A stretch of 64,000 bases of DNA from JACVRW01 sp963803085 (lineage in GTDB: Bacteria > Actinomycetota > Thermoleophilia > Solirubrobacterales > Thermoleophilaceae): the NCBI GenBank assembly GCA_963803085.1, contig CAWDLE010000021.1, positions 62,001 through 126,000 on the forward strand, read 5' to 3'. The notes beneath the pieces are model-generated. The model did not search any database. It had not been told where the DNA came from and was given only the letters and a program-made list of their open reading frames with translations. How positions within the stretch are numbered: position 1 is the stretch's first letter; each line of letters starts with the position of its first letter. A program made the translations under genes and the position numbers. Below are positions 38,613 to 46,645 of this stretch, one piece after another.

Positions 38613-38653
38613 GGGGTCACCCTAAATCGGCCCGCCCGTCTAACGCAAATCGG

Positions 38654-39868
38654 TTACCCCGGTTGGGGCCGCGAGCCGCGCACCTGATAGATCGAGGTGA
38701 AGCCGCTCTCGAAGCCGCGCCGCGCGGCGCGCAGGTAGAGCCGCCACACGCGGATCCGCTCGGGCCCCGCGAGGCGGGTGGCCTCGTCGAGGTTGGCGTC
38801 GATGTTCGCCGCCCAGTGCTTGAGCGTCTCCGCGTAGTCGGAGCGGAGGCCCTCCACGTGCTCGGTCTCGAGGCCGGCACGCTCGAGCGCCAGCTGGATC
38901 CGTGAGAGGTGGAGCGGCGCGGCGTCGGGGAAGACGTAGCGCTCCGAGAACGGTCCCGCCTCGGGATCGCCCACCCGCAGCCGGGCAATGCCGTGGTTCA
39001 GCACTCGTCCGCCGGGCTTCACGAGCCGGGCCACCTGGCGCGCGTAGACGTCGATCTGTTCCGAGCCCACGTGCTCGACCATCCCGATGCTCGCGACCGC
39101 ATCGAACGGCTCGCCGCCGAGGTCGCGGTAGTCCATCACCCGGATGTCGACGCGATCGGCGAGGCCGCGCTCCTCGGCTCGCTGGCGCGCGAGCGCAGCC
39201 TGCGGCTCGGACAGCGTGATGCCGGTTACGTGCACGCCATGGTTCGTGGCGGCGTGGATAGCGAAGCTGCCCCAGCCGCACCCGATGTCGAGCACACGCT
39301 GGCCGTGCCTCAGCGCGAGCTTCGTGCAGACGAGCTCGAGCTTGGCCTCCTGCGCGTCCTCGAGCGTGGTCGCTCCCTGTGAGAACAGGGCGCAGCTGTA
39401 GGTCATCGACTCGCCGAGCATGAGCCGGAAGAAGTCGTTCGACACGTCGTAGTGGTGGCGCACCGAGCGGGCGTCGCGCTCGCGGCTGTGGCGGCGCCCG
39501 CGCGGGCGGAGCTCCGTCTTCGGGACGGCGGGCGGGCGTACCAGGCCGGTGGCGCGGACCGCGGCGAGGGCCAGGCGCGCCTGCGCGCGGCGGTCGAGCG
39601 GCGGCGGCTCCCAGCTGTCGAGCAGCTCGAGCACGTCGTCGAGATCGTCGACGGTAAGGTCGCCGGACACGTAGGCGCGGCCGAGGCCGAGCTGCCCGGG
39701 GGCTCGCAATGCGTGCACGAGCGCGTCCGGTGAGCGCACCTTGAATGTGGGTCCCCCGCCGCCGTTCGTGGAGGCGAGACGCGAGCCGTCCCAGAGCTCC
39801 ACGGCGAAGGGGCGCGACGGGAGCGCGCGCTCCAATTCGTCGATGAAGGGTTGGGTCCTGGAGAGCAT
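38654..39868 (-). CDS. cfa: Cyclopropane-fatty-acyl-phospholipid synthase family methyltransferase
   Basis: 404 residues from ATG 39868; the frame stays open to 39937 but those codons lie in the repeated intergenic element. An N-terminal lipid-binding region is followed by RSVRHHYDVSNDFFRLMLG, MTYSCALF, the SAM motif VLDIGCGWGSFAIHAA, and VASIGMVEHVG, all diagnostic of the Cfa/mycolic-acid cyclopropanase family. It transfers a methylene group from SAM to unsaturated acyl chains, a natural sequel to the desaturase at 32.3 kb. Confidence 0.92.
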   Translation of the reverse strand: MLSRTQPFIDELERALPSRPFAVELWDGSRLASTNGGGGPTFKVRSPDALVHALRAPGQLGLGRAYVSGDLTVDDLDDVLELLDSWEPPPLDRRAQARLALAAVRATGLVRPPAVPKTELRPRGRRHSRERDARSVRHHYDVSNDFFRLMLGESMTYSCALFSQGATTLEDAQEAKLELVCTKLALRHGQRVLDIGCGWGSFAIHAATNHGVHVTGITLSEPQAALARQRAEERGLADRVDIRVMDYRDLGGEPFDAVASIGMVEHVGSEQIDVYARQVARLVKPGGRVLNHGIARLRVGDPEAGPFSERYVFPDAAPLHLSRIQLALERAGLETEHVEGLRSDYAETLKHWAANIDANLDEATRLAGPERIRVWRLYLRAARRGFESGFTSIYQVRGSRPQPG

Positions 39869-39912
39869 GGTTTGGCAAGGTAGCGCCCTGGCGCCGACTG
39901 GGGCCGGCCAGT

Positions 39913-39957
39913 CCGGCGACTGTCCTGTTCTACCCACCGTATTGGTGGGCTAGGCAG
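39913..39957. repeat. 45-bp dispersed intergenic repeat, copy A
   Basis: Identical to 51819-51863 at 44 of 45 positions. It contains the hairpin CCCACC-GTATT-GGTGGG flanked by CTGTCCTG and CTAGGCAG. Weaker similarity continues eight bases to the right. Copy A lies 63 nt past the P450 stop (minus strand) and upstream of cfa. Confidence 0.9.
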
Positions 39958-40020
39958 TACGGTCGATGTCCTCAGTGCTGCCGTTCGGGAACCGGCGCGG
40001 CAGGCGCCGCCGGCGAGCCG

Positions 40021-41352
40021 CTACGCCGCCGCGGGCACCTGCGCGGGTCGGCGGGCGCGCAGGATTGCGCGGGCACCGGCCCCCGGGCTCAGCGTGATGC
40101 TGCGCCGGCGCCCGTGCTCCTGGCCCGCCTCGGCAGGGGCGAGCTCGCTCGACCCGAGCACGGCGCGCAGCACGATCTTCATCTCGAGCTGAGCGAAGCT
40201 CGCGCCGAGGCAACGGCGCCGGCCGCCGCCAAAGGGGATCCAGGTGTAGGTGCCGGGTCCCTCGTCGAGGAAGCGCTCGGGCCGGAAGGCGTAGGGGTCG
40301 GGGTAGATCTCCGGGTCGTGATGGACCAGGTACGCGTCCGGCAGCAGACACACGCCCTCCGGATACGTCCAGCCACCGATCTCGACCGGCTCCATCGTCA
40401 GCCGCGGTGCGGCGTTCGGGAGCACCGGCCGGTGGCGGAGCGTCTCCTGGACGGTCGCCGTCAGGTAGGCATCGCCGTCGCCGGAGTCGATCTCCTCGAC
40501 CAGACGGGCGGACGCGGCCGGTGTCCTCGCCAGCCGCTCGAATGCCCAGCCGAGCTCGGAGGCGGTGGTCTCGTGGCCCGCCACGAGCAGCGTCATCAGC
40601 TCGTCGCGAAGCTCGACGTTCGACATCGGGGAGCCGTCCTCGTGGCGCGCCTCCAGCAGCATGGCCATCACGTCGTCGCCGTAGCTGCCGCCGTCGCCGT
40701 TGTGCGCGCCCCGACGCTCGTCGATCGTCTCGTAGATGACGGCGTCGGCCTCCGCGCGGCGGCGCTCGAACTCCTGCCACGTGCGCCCGCGCTGAAGCAC
40801 AGGCAGCATCGAGGCCGGACGCGACCCAAACTCGAGGATGCGAGTGAGGCGATCGCGCAACGCGTCCAGGCGCTCGCCCGCCTCGAGTCCGAACACCGCC
40901 CGCAGGATCACCTCGAGCGTGAGGGACTGGAGCCGCGGATGAAGAGCCACCGGCTCGTCACGCGGCCAGCGCGCCACCTCGTCCTCGGTCACCTCCTGCA
41001 TCAGGCCCGAGAGCCGCTGCATCTTCTCGCCGTGGAAGGCAGGCAGCATCAGCTTGCGCTGGCTGAGATGGGCGCCCTCGTCGAGCAGGATCACCGAGTT
41101 CGCCCCAATCACCGGCTCGAGGATCTTGGCTCCCTCGCCGGGATGGAGCACCTCGGGCGGCGCGGTGAACAGCTCGCGAAGGTCGGCGGGATCGGAGAGG
41201 TGCACGAACGGCGGCGACTGCAGCAGCCGCATCGTGAAGCGCTTCCCGTAGCGGGCGCGACACTGCTCGAGGAACGGAACCGTGCGCGTCCACCAGCCAA
41301 GCGTCTGAAGCGTCTTGGGAAGTCGCGGCCCTGGCGGAAGCCCAGCGGGCAT
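40021..41352 (-). CDS. Cytochrome P450
   Basis: 443 residues. I-helix oxygen-activation motif AGHETTASELGW, K-helix ETLR (TVQETLRHRP), and the heme-binding loop FGGGRRRCLGASFAQ with C381 as thiolate ligand. No membrane anchor, so a soluble bacterial P450 using ferredoxin partners; a three-cysteine ferredoxin is encoded at 57.7 kb. Substrate unknown. The promoter region contains a perfect CRP-type palindrome centred about 50 nt upstream of the start, suggesting cAMP control. Confidence 0.93.
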   Translation of the reverse strand: MPAGLPPGPRLPKTLQTLGWWTRTVPFLEQCRARYGKRFTMRLLQSPPFVHLSDPADLRELFTAPPEVLHPGEGAKILEPVIGANSVILLDEGAHLSQRKLMLPAFHGEKMQRLSGLMQEVTEDEVARWPRDEPVALHPRLQSLTLEVILRAVFGLEAGERLDALRDRLTRILEFGSRPASMLPVLQRGRTWQEFERRRAEADAVIYETIDERRGAHNGDGGSYGDDVMAMLLEARHEDGSPMSNVELRDELMTLLVAGHETTASELGWAFERLARTPAASARLVEEIDSGDGDAYLTATVQETLRHRPVLPNAAPRLTMEPVEIGGWTYPEGVCLLPDAYLVHHDPEIYPDPYAFRPERFLDEGPGTYTWIPFGGGRRRCLGASFAQLEMKIVLRAVLGSSELAPAEAGQEHGRRRSITLSPGAGARAILRARRPAQVPAAA

Positions 41353-41390
41353 GGCCGCAATCTACCCGGCTCCACGACGACGCGTGACCG

Positions 41391-41412
41391 CTGTGTGAGG
41401 AATCTCACACAG
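41391..41412. promoter_or_regulatory. Perfect CRP/cAMP-receptor-type palindrome upstream of the P450 gene
   Basis: The sequence contains TGTGA (41394-41398), six bases, TCACA (41405-41409), the classical CRP recognition pattern, extended to nine paired bases on each side (CTGTGTGAG / CTCACACAG). It lies 39-60 nt ahead of the minus-strand P450 start. A hairpin terminator for the small gene at 41423 is an alternative, but there is no T-run. No crp gene is in the window. Confidence 0.65.
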
Positions 41413-41422
41413 GGCGCAACCC

Positions 41423-41641
41423 CTAATCGCTCAGCAGGCCGGTCCGGATCACCTCGAGCAGGCCGACGTTCACATAGCCTCGCGGATCGCTGAAGTCTGC
41501 CGTGACTTGGTTGCCCTTGTCCGCCGACGTGATCTCGACGACGAGCGCCACGGCCCCGATCTCTCCCTCGTCGTACTCGTCTTCGAGCCTGTCCATCAAG
41601 CGTGCCGTGAGCTGCCCGATCGGAGCTTGGTCAATTGCCAT
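41423..41641 (-). CDS. Small hypothetical protein
   Basis: 72 residues, acidic, alpha/beta in character (LTARLMDRLEDEYDEGEIGA; VALVVEITSADKGNQVTADF). ATG start with AGGAAGG 6 nt upstream on the minus strand. No family recognised. It precedes the P450 gene in the same direction, with the CRP-like palindrome between them. Confidence 0.65.
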   Translation of the reverse strand: MAIDQAPIGQLTARLMDRLEDEYDEGEIGAVALVVEITSADKGNQVTADFSDPRGYVNVGLLEVIRTGLLSD

Positions 41642-41716
41642 GCCGAACCTTCCTAACGGTGGATAACAGCGTCGAGTTCTCCGCAAGTTTCGCGGCGGCG
41701 CCGCGTTCCAGGGTCC

Positions 41717-42653
41717 ATGCGCGCTTTTCGCCGGGTTCTTGCCGTGTCCGTGACCGCCGCCGCGCTGCTTGGTGCGGCCGCCGCTCCTTCCTCCGCCGTG
41801 GTTGGCGGGGGGAACGCGAGTCCCGGCGAGTATCCGTCGGTTGCTGAGATCACATTCGGGCCGTTCCTGTGCACCGGCACGCTGATCACGCCGGACTGGG
41901 TCCTCAGCGCCGGGCACTGCAGCAGCATCACGGGGGCCGCTGTCGCGACGCCCGCGAGCTGGCCGCCCCAGCTCATCAACGTGCGCATCGGCGGGGTCAC
42001 GCAGAGCGATGGCCAGAGCCGCACCGTCAGTCGGGTCGTGATGCACCCCGACTACCTGCTCACCTCCGGGTACGACATCTCGCTCCTTCAGCTCTCGAGC
42101 ACCTCGACCATGGCGCCCACGCAGGTGGCCGGCGCCGGTGAGCGCAGCATCTGGACGGCCGGCACGCTCGAGACGATCGTCGGCTGGGGCGCGACCGAGG
42201 AGGGCGGCGATCTGCCGGACAACCTCCAGGAGGCGCAGGTCCCGATCACGACCGACTCATATTGCGCGGGCGCCTACAGCGACTTCGACCCGGCGACGAT
42301 GGTCTGCGCCGGCTTCCCCGAGGGTGGCGTGGACACCTGCCAGGGTGACTCAGGTGGCCCGATGTTCGGGCGCACCTCCGCGGGCGCCCTTCGAGTGGTG
42401 GGGACCACGAGCTTCGGTGAGGGCTGCGCGCGGCCCGGACAAGCCAGGTGTGTACGGGCGCGTAGGGGACGACACGCTGCGGCCCTGGATCGCCGCGAAC
42501 GCCGCGGGCGGCGTGAGCACCGCAACCAGCACGACGGTGGCGAAGAACCAGCGCGCGAAGCGCCGCGCCGCGAAGCGTCGTGCTGCGAAGCGGCGCGCCG
42601 CCGCCCGCCGGCGTGCGCTCGCGCACACACGTGTGCGCGTAACGCGTCGCTAG
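41717..42653 (+). pseudogene. Secreted trypsin-like serine protease (S1) with frameshift near 42435
   Basis: Signal peptide, then the activation-type start VVGGGNASPGEYPS. The catalytic triad is complete: H67 (LSAGHC), D120 (GYDISLLQL), S212 (CQGDSGGP). After GEGCARP a base too many in the C-run near 42433-42435 shifts the frame; removing it restores DKPGVYGRVGDDTLRPWI, the conserved C-terminal S1 segment, then a basic tail with tandem KRRAA units and the stop at 42651-42653. Restored length about 311 residues. Without correction the protein runs on to 42787 in unlike sequence. The restored stop shares CTAG with the next gene. Confidence 0.82.
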
Positions 42654-42718
42654 AAGACGAACGCGATCAGCAGGACGATTACCAGGATCAACAGAACTGT
42701 TCCAACACCGATGTACAT
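42650..42718 (-). CDS. 22-residue single-span membrane peptide
   Basis: ATG (42716-42718) starts a 22-codon frame: MYIGVGTVLLI then LVIVLLIAFVF, entirely hydrophobic after the first few residues. GGGGAAGGAG stands immediately upstream on the same strand. Its TAG overlaps the TAG of the protease gene in the palindrome CTAG, as at six other convergent pairs. Peptides of this MYIG-type are, I believe, widespread in Actinobacteria but rarely annotated. Function unknown; membrane insertion is the only safe prediction. Confidence 0.65.
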   Translation of the reverse strand: MYIGVGTVLLILVIVLLIAFVF

Positions 42719-42826
42719 GGGCTCCTTCCCCTCGTCGTCGGATCGCCAGACCCGTCTTGTGCCCCGCTGATCGCTTCTCACTCGTAAGAAGTGCGTTTGG
42801 AGGCCGCCCCATAAGCTGCGCGCCGG

Positions 42827-43921
42827 ATGCGCAGGCGCCTACGTGAGCTGGGTTATGCGGTCGGCCGCTTTCCGACGGGTGAGCTGAACGCGCTCGTCGA
42901 CGTGCCGGGCGTGCGCGTGGGCCATCGCACGCTCGTCGAGGGCGACCGTCTGCGCACGGGCGTGACCGCGATCCTCCCGCACGACGGCAACCTCTATGAG
43001 GACAAGGTGCTTGGCGGCTGCCACGTGGTGAACGGGTACGGCAAGGCCACGGGGCTCACGCAACTGGTCGAGCTCGGAACGATCGAGAGCCCGCTGCTGC
43101 TCACGAACACCCTCTCGGTGGGGCCTGTGTGGGAGGGAGGACTGCGCCACCTGCTCGAGCTGAACCCAGGTGCCGCGCGCGACCGGGACACGGTGAATGT
43201 GATCGTGGGCGAGTGCTTCGACGGCTGGCTCTCCGACGCTCGGGCGCTCGCCGTGCGTCCCGAGCATGCACTCGAGGCGATAGCCGCGGCGGCGCCCGAC
43301 GAGACGAGCGAGGGCGCCGTCGGCGCCGGCACGGGGACCACCTGCTTTGGCTTCAAGTCCGGCGTGGGCACCTCATCGCGGAGGCTCGATGGCCACGTGC
43401 TCGGCTGTCTCGTGGTGTCCAACTACGGCGCGAGGCGGGACCTGCAGATGCTGATCGGCCCCGACTCCGAGCTACCCGAGGCGGGCGCGGAGCCACCGGC
43501 TCAGGGCGGCTCGATCATGATCATCGTGGCCACGGATGCGCCGCTCTCCGAGCGCCAGCTCCGGCGCCTGGCGGCGAGAGGGACGTTCGGGCTCGGCCGC
43601 GCGGGCAGCTTCGCGACCAACTCGAGCGGCGAGTACGTGATCTCGTTCTCCACTGCCCAGACCGTGCCGCACCGCGTGGATCGCGACCACGACGAGTTCA
43701 CCTTCCTGCGCGACGACTCCGTGGCGCTTCGCAATCTGTTCGAGGCTGCGGGCGACGTGGTTCAGGAGTCGATCCTGAACTCACTCTGCTCCGCGGAGGC
43801 CATGGAGGGCCGCGACGGCAACCGCGCGGAGGCGTTCCCGTACGAGCTGCTGGAGCGGATCGGCCTGCCGAGGAGCGGCCCCGGACGCGACGAGGGGCCC
43901 CCGCAGGAACCCCTCGCCTGA
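42827..43921 (+). CDS. P1-family (DmpA/S58) aminopeptidase
   Basis: 364 residues. N-terminal LNALVDVPGVRVGHRTL, VNGYGKATGLTQLVELG and GAVGAGTGTTCFGFKSG are typical of DmpA-like Ntn hydrolases, which cleave themselves before Ser; the G228-S229 bond in PPAQGGSIMIIVATD is the expected processing site, giving alpha and beta chains. It has no signal peptide, so it should act in the cytoplasm on peptides with N-terminal D/L-amino acids or beta-peptides. Confidence 0.9.
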   Translation: MRRRLRELGYAVGRFPTGELNALVDVPGVRVGHRTLVEGDRLRTGVTAILPHDGNLYEDKVLGGCHVVNGYGKATGLTQLVELGTIESPLLLTNTLSVGPVWEGGLRHLLELNPGAARDRDTVNVIVGECFDGWLSDARALAVRPEHALEAIAAAAPDETSEGAVGAGTGTTCFGFKSGVGTSSRRLDGHVLGCLVVSNYGARRDLQMLIGPDSELPEAGAEPPAQGGSIMIIVATDAPLSERQLRRLAARGTFGLGRAGSFATNSSGEYVISFSTAQTVPHRVDRDHDEFTFLRDDSVALRNLFEAAGDVVQESILNSLCSAEAMEGRDGNRAEAFPYELLERIGLPRSGPGRDEGPPQEPLA

Positions 43922-43928
43922 CCCACGG

Positions 43929-43948
43929 ACGGCGCTTCCCTGCGCCGT
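43929..43948. terminator. Hairpin between convergent genes
   Basis: ACGGCGC-TTCCCT-GCGCCGT, a perfect 7-bp stem with 6-nt loop, sits between the stops of the aminopeptidase (43921) and the Cys-repeat protein (43955). Its position suits a bidirectional terminator; no T-run follows. Confidence 0.45.
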
Positions 43949-43954
43949 CACGAC

Positions 43955-44515
43955 CTATGCGGTCTGGGTCTCCCCCTCGTCGTCGGACGCCTTCGAGGAC
44001 ACGCACTTGCCGAAGGCATTGCGGTTGTTCTCGTTGGTGCCGTACTTCTCGGCAAAGGCGCCGGCATCCGCCGTGCGCTCGGCGTCGCACTCCTTAGCCG
44101 CGTTCTTGAACTCGGTCGCCTCCTCGGCGTCCTGCTCATCGGCCGCCTGCTCCTTGGCCTTGGCCTTCTGGGAGACGCACTTGCCGAAGGCGTTGCGCTT
44201 GTTCCCGTTCGTGCCGTACTTCTCGGCAAAGGCCGTCGCGTCAGCCTGACGCTCCGTCTTGCAGTCCTTGGCGGCGTTCGAACGAGCGGTCTGCTCCTCC
44301 TGCGCCTCCTCGACGGCGGTCTTGCGCACGCACGCCGCGAAGCTGCGGAACTGCGTACGGAACGCCTCACGAGTGACGTCCGTGTTCCCCCGAAGCGTCT
44401 TGCACTCGGCCTTTGCGGCGCGCTTGTCAGCATTATCTGGGGTCGGCTTGGCGACGGCTCCCGCCGGCAGAGCGAGGGCAAGGGCCAGGCCAATCAATAC
44501 TGTGATCTTCTTCAT
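43955..44515 (-). CDS. Secreted protein with three Cys-paired repeats
   Basis: 186 residues; signal peptide VLIGLALALALPAGAVA. Two near-identical units (81-123 and 139-181) contain AAKxC, AFAEKYGTNxNxRNAFGKCVS, and a degenerate first unit covers 32-71. Each unit holds one pair of Cys (C38/C62, C85/C113, C143/C171), suggesting three helical hairpins closed by disulphides outside the cell. I recognise no family. Its start is 40 bp from the divergent sigma factor gene, with a symmetric ECF-type promoter candidate between. Confidence 0.75.
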   Translation of the reverse strand: MKKITVLIGLALALALPAGAVAKPTPDNADKRAAKAECKTLRGNTDVTREAFRTQFRSFAACVRKTAVEEAQEEQTARSNAAKDCKTERQADATAFAEKYGTNGNKRNAFGKCVSQKAKAKEQAADEQDAEEATEFKNAAKECDAERTADAGAFAEKYGTNENNRNAFGKCVSSKASDDEGETQTA

Positions 44516-44522
44516 GTGGCCT

Positions 44523-44549
44523 GAAACGCAGGTCTACGGGGAAAGTTCG
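44523..44549. promoter_or_regulatory. Symmetric bidirectional ECF-type promoter candidate
   Basis: GAAAC (44523-44527) and GTTCG (44545-44549) are 17 bp apart. Read leftward this is CGAAC-N17-GTTTC, close to the AAC...GTT pattern of ECF sigma promoters; read rightward it is GAAAC-N17-GTTCG. In each direction the gene's ATG lies about 7 bp past the -10 half, which would give leaderless transcripts. The sigma factor encoded on the right could drive both genes. Confidence 0.45.
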
Positions 44550-44555
44550 GGAGTA

Positions 44556-46037
44556 ATGCCTGAACCTTCAGCAGCCGATGGCGTTCTCATGGGTGATGCC
44601 CTCACCGCGCGCCTGCCTGCCCGGAAGTTCGGCTCGAAGCGGCTGCTCGCCCTTGCTGGTGACGATCGGCTCGTCGAGCAGATCCGTCGCGGCAACGAAT
44701 GCGCCTTCGAGGTCGCCTTCGAACGCTACGGCGGAGCGATCCTTGGGTTCTGCCGTCACATGCTCGGCTCGCGCGAGGAGGCCGAGGACGCGGTGCAGCA
44801 CACCTTCGCCGCCGCCTTCAACGATCTCCAGCGCGGTGGCGAGCGCCAGATCGCGCTCAAGCCGTGGCTCTACACGATCGCCCGCAACCGCTGCCTCTCG
44901 CTCCTGCGAGCCCGCCGGGAGCCGACGGCCGAGCTCGAGGAGATCCCGACTGACGGCCTCCACGAGCAGGTGGAGCGGCGCGCGGAGCTGCGAGAGCTGC
45001 TCGGCGACCTGCGTGAGCTTCCCGAGGAGCAGCGAGCCGCGCTGCTGCTCGCCGAGGCGGCGGACCTCTCGCACGCGGAGGTCGCCGGGGTGCTCGGGTG
45101 CGAGGTCGCTCGCGTGAAGGCGCTCGTCTTCCGTGCGCGCAGCGGGCTGATCGAGCGGCGCGAGGCGCGCGAAACGCCGTGCGCCGACATCCGCGAGCAG
45201 CTCGCGAACCTGCGCGGCGGCTCGCTCCGACGCAGCGAGCTGCGACACCACCTACACCACTGCCCCGGGTGCAGCGACTACCGCGAGCAGGTGCGCCGCC
45301 AGCGCCAGATGTTCGCCGCCGCGCTCCCGGTGGTGCCGTCGATGGGTCTGAAGTCGAGTGTGCTCTCGGCCGCCGGCATCGGCGGAGGCGCCGCGGGCGG
45401 AGGCGTCGCGGCCGCGGCAGGCGGCGGCGCGGCCGGCGCGGCGGCTGCTGGCGGCGGCATGGCGCTCGGCGGCACCGTCGGCTCCGCAGCGGTCGCGAAG
45501 GTCGCGCTCGTGGCGGTGCTGGCCGGCAGCGGAGTGGTCGCGGGCGAGGCTGCGGTCGAACGCGCGGGTGGGTCGGCCACCTCCGCGCCGGCGGCGGCCG
45601 CACCTCACCGGGTTGACCGCGAAGCTTCGGTAGGCGCGCCCGGGAGCGAGCGCGCGACCCACGCCTCCGATCGCGGGCAGCGCATGAGTGCCGAGCGCAG
45701 TCACGGGCGCCGAGGAGCCGAGCGCAGTGCCGCGCGCTCGAACGGTCACTCGAACGCGGGCACCCGGTCGAAGCCGGCACGCGAGGAGGCTGGCGGGCGC
45801 AAGCTCGGCCAAATCAAGCGGACGGAGAAGCAGCCAGCGGCGGAGCCACGCGGACGCGGTCAATCGAACGCGCTCGCGCGTGGCCAGGCGAAGGCACCCG
45901 TCGAGCAGAAGGCGCCGGCCGCCAAACCCGCCCCTCAGCAGAAGGCGGAGTCCTCGCCATCCGCGAGCCAGCCGGCGGCAGCGCCGCCGACCATGCCGAA
46001 GGCCACACCGCCGGGCCAGCTCAAGCTGCGGAAGTAG
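44556..46037 (+). CDS. ECF sigma factor with zinc-finger, membrane segment and extracytoplasmic tail
   Basis: 493 residues. Residues about 45-190 are a sigma-70 ECF core: region 2 (FEVAFERYGGAILGFCRHML, EEAEDAVQHTFAAAF), region 4 (LPEEQRAALLLAEAADLSHAEVAGVLGC). Residues about 208-245 hold a ZAS-like HHxxHCPGC zinc motif normally found in anti-sigma factors. A Gly/Ala stretch and a hydrophobic segment (AKVALVAVLAGSGVVAG) follow, then a 170-residue Pro/Ala/Lys/Arg-rich tail presumably outside the membrane. Sigma and anti-sigma functions thus appear fused and membrane-tethered. ATG 44556 chosen; ATG 44589 is an alternative. Confidence 0.85.
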   Translation: MPEPSAADGVLMGDALTARLPARKFGSKRLLALAGDDRLVEQIRRGNECAFEVAFERYGGAILGFCRHMLGSREEAEDAVQHTFAAAFNDLQRGGERQIALKPWLYTIARNRCLSLLRARREPTAELEEIPTDGLHEQVERRAELRELLGDLRELPEEQRAALLLAEAADLSHAEVAGVLGCEVARVKALVFRARSGLIERREARETPCADIREQLANLRGGSLRRSELRHHLHHCPGCSDYREQVRRQRQMFAAALPVVPSMGLKSSVLSAAGIGGGAAGGGVAAAAGGGAAGAAAAGGGMALGGTVGSAAVAKVALVAVLAGSGVVAGEAAVERAGGSATSAPAAAAPHRVDREASVGAPGSERATHASDRGQRMSAERSHGRRGAERSAARSNGHSNAGTRSKPAREEAGGRKLGQIKRTEKQPAAEPRGRGQSNALARGQAKAPVEQKAPAAKPAPQQKAESSPSASQPAAAPPTMPKATPPGQLKLRK

Positions 46038-46060
46038 CGCCCGCGGGTAGCGTCCCGGTC

Positions 46061-46645
46061 GTGCCGACGCTCGAGCAGCTCGAGATCGCCGACGAGCCCT
46101 CGGACTGGCGCGCGCTCGGGTTCGTGGTCGAGGATGGCGTATGTGAGGTGTCGAGCGTGCTGTTGCGGCTCGTGGGGAAGGGGCCGCGCCGCGGCATCCT
46201 CGGATGGACGCTCGGCCAAGGCGAGCCGGCGCCGGTCGCGAAAGCGCCCCATCCCAATGGCGTTGCCCGGATCGACCACGTGGTGCTGATGTCGCCGGAC
46301 CTCGACCGCACGGTGGACGACCTGCGCGCGGACGGCTTCGAGCTGCGCCGCATCCGCGACGGTGAGACACCCGGCGGGTCCACCCGGCAGGCGTTCTTCC
46401 GCGTCGGCGAGCCCATCCTGGAGGTTGTGCAGGCCCCCGAGGGCACGAGCGTCGCCCGGAACCCCGACGGGCCCGCACGGCTCTGGGGGCTCGCGTTCTT
46501 GGTCGAGGACCTCGAGCGGACCACCTCCACCCTCGGCGATCTGGTCGGCACGCCGCGCGACGCCGTGCAGCCCGGCCGTAGGATCGCCACGCTGAGGCCC
46601 GAGGCTGGGCTCGGCCCCGCGATCGCCTTCATGACGCCGCGATGA
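46061..46645 (+). CDS. Glyoxalase/VOC-superfamily protein
   Basis: 194 residues. VOC-type beta-alpha-beta units with IDHVVLMSPDLDRTVDDLRADGFE in the centre and EPILEVVQAP and LWGLAFLVEDLERTTSTLG further on. The pattern fits the vicinal-oxygen-chelate fold; metal ligands H and E can be proposed (IDHV; EVV), but the reaction cannot be named. GTG start 23 bp after the sigma factor stop; ATGA overlap with the next membrane protein gene. Confidence 0.75.
   Translation: MPTLEQLEIADEPSDWRALGFVVEDGVCEVSSVLLRLVGKGPRRGILGWTLGQGEPAPVAKAPHPNGVARIDHVVLMSPDLDRTVDDLRADGFELRRIRDGETPGGSTRQAFFRVGEPILEVVQAPEGTSVARNPDGPARLWGLAFLVEDLERTTSTLGDLVGTPRDAVQPGRRIATLRPEAGLGPAIAFMTPR

Noticed and set aside
41391..41412. 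Palindrome before the P450 gene as a plain terminator
   Set aside because: No T-run on either side, and the bases match the CRP half-sites exactly; regulatory reading preferred though not proven.
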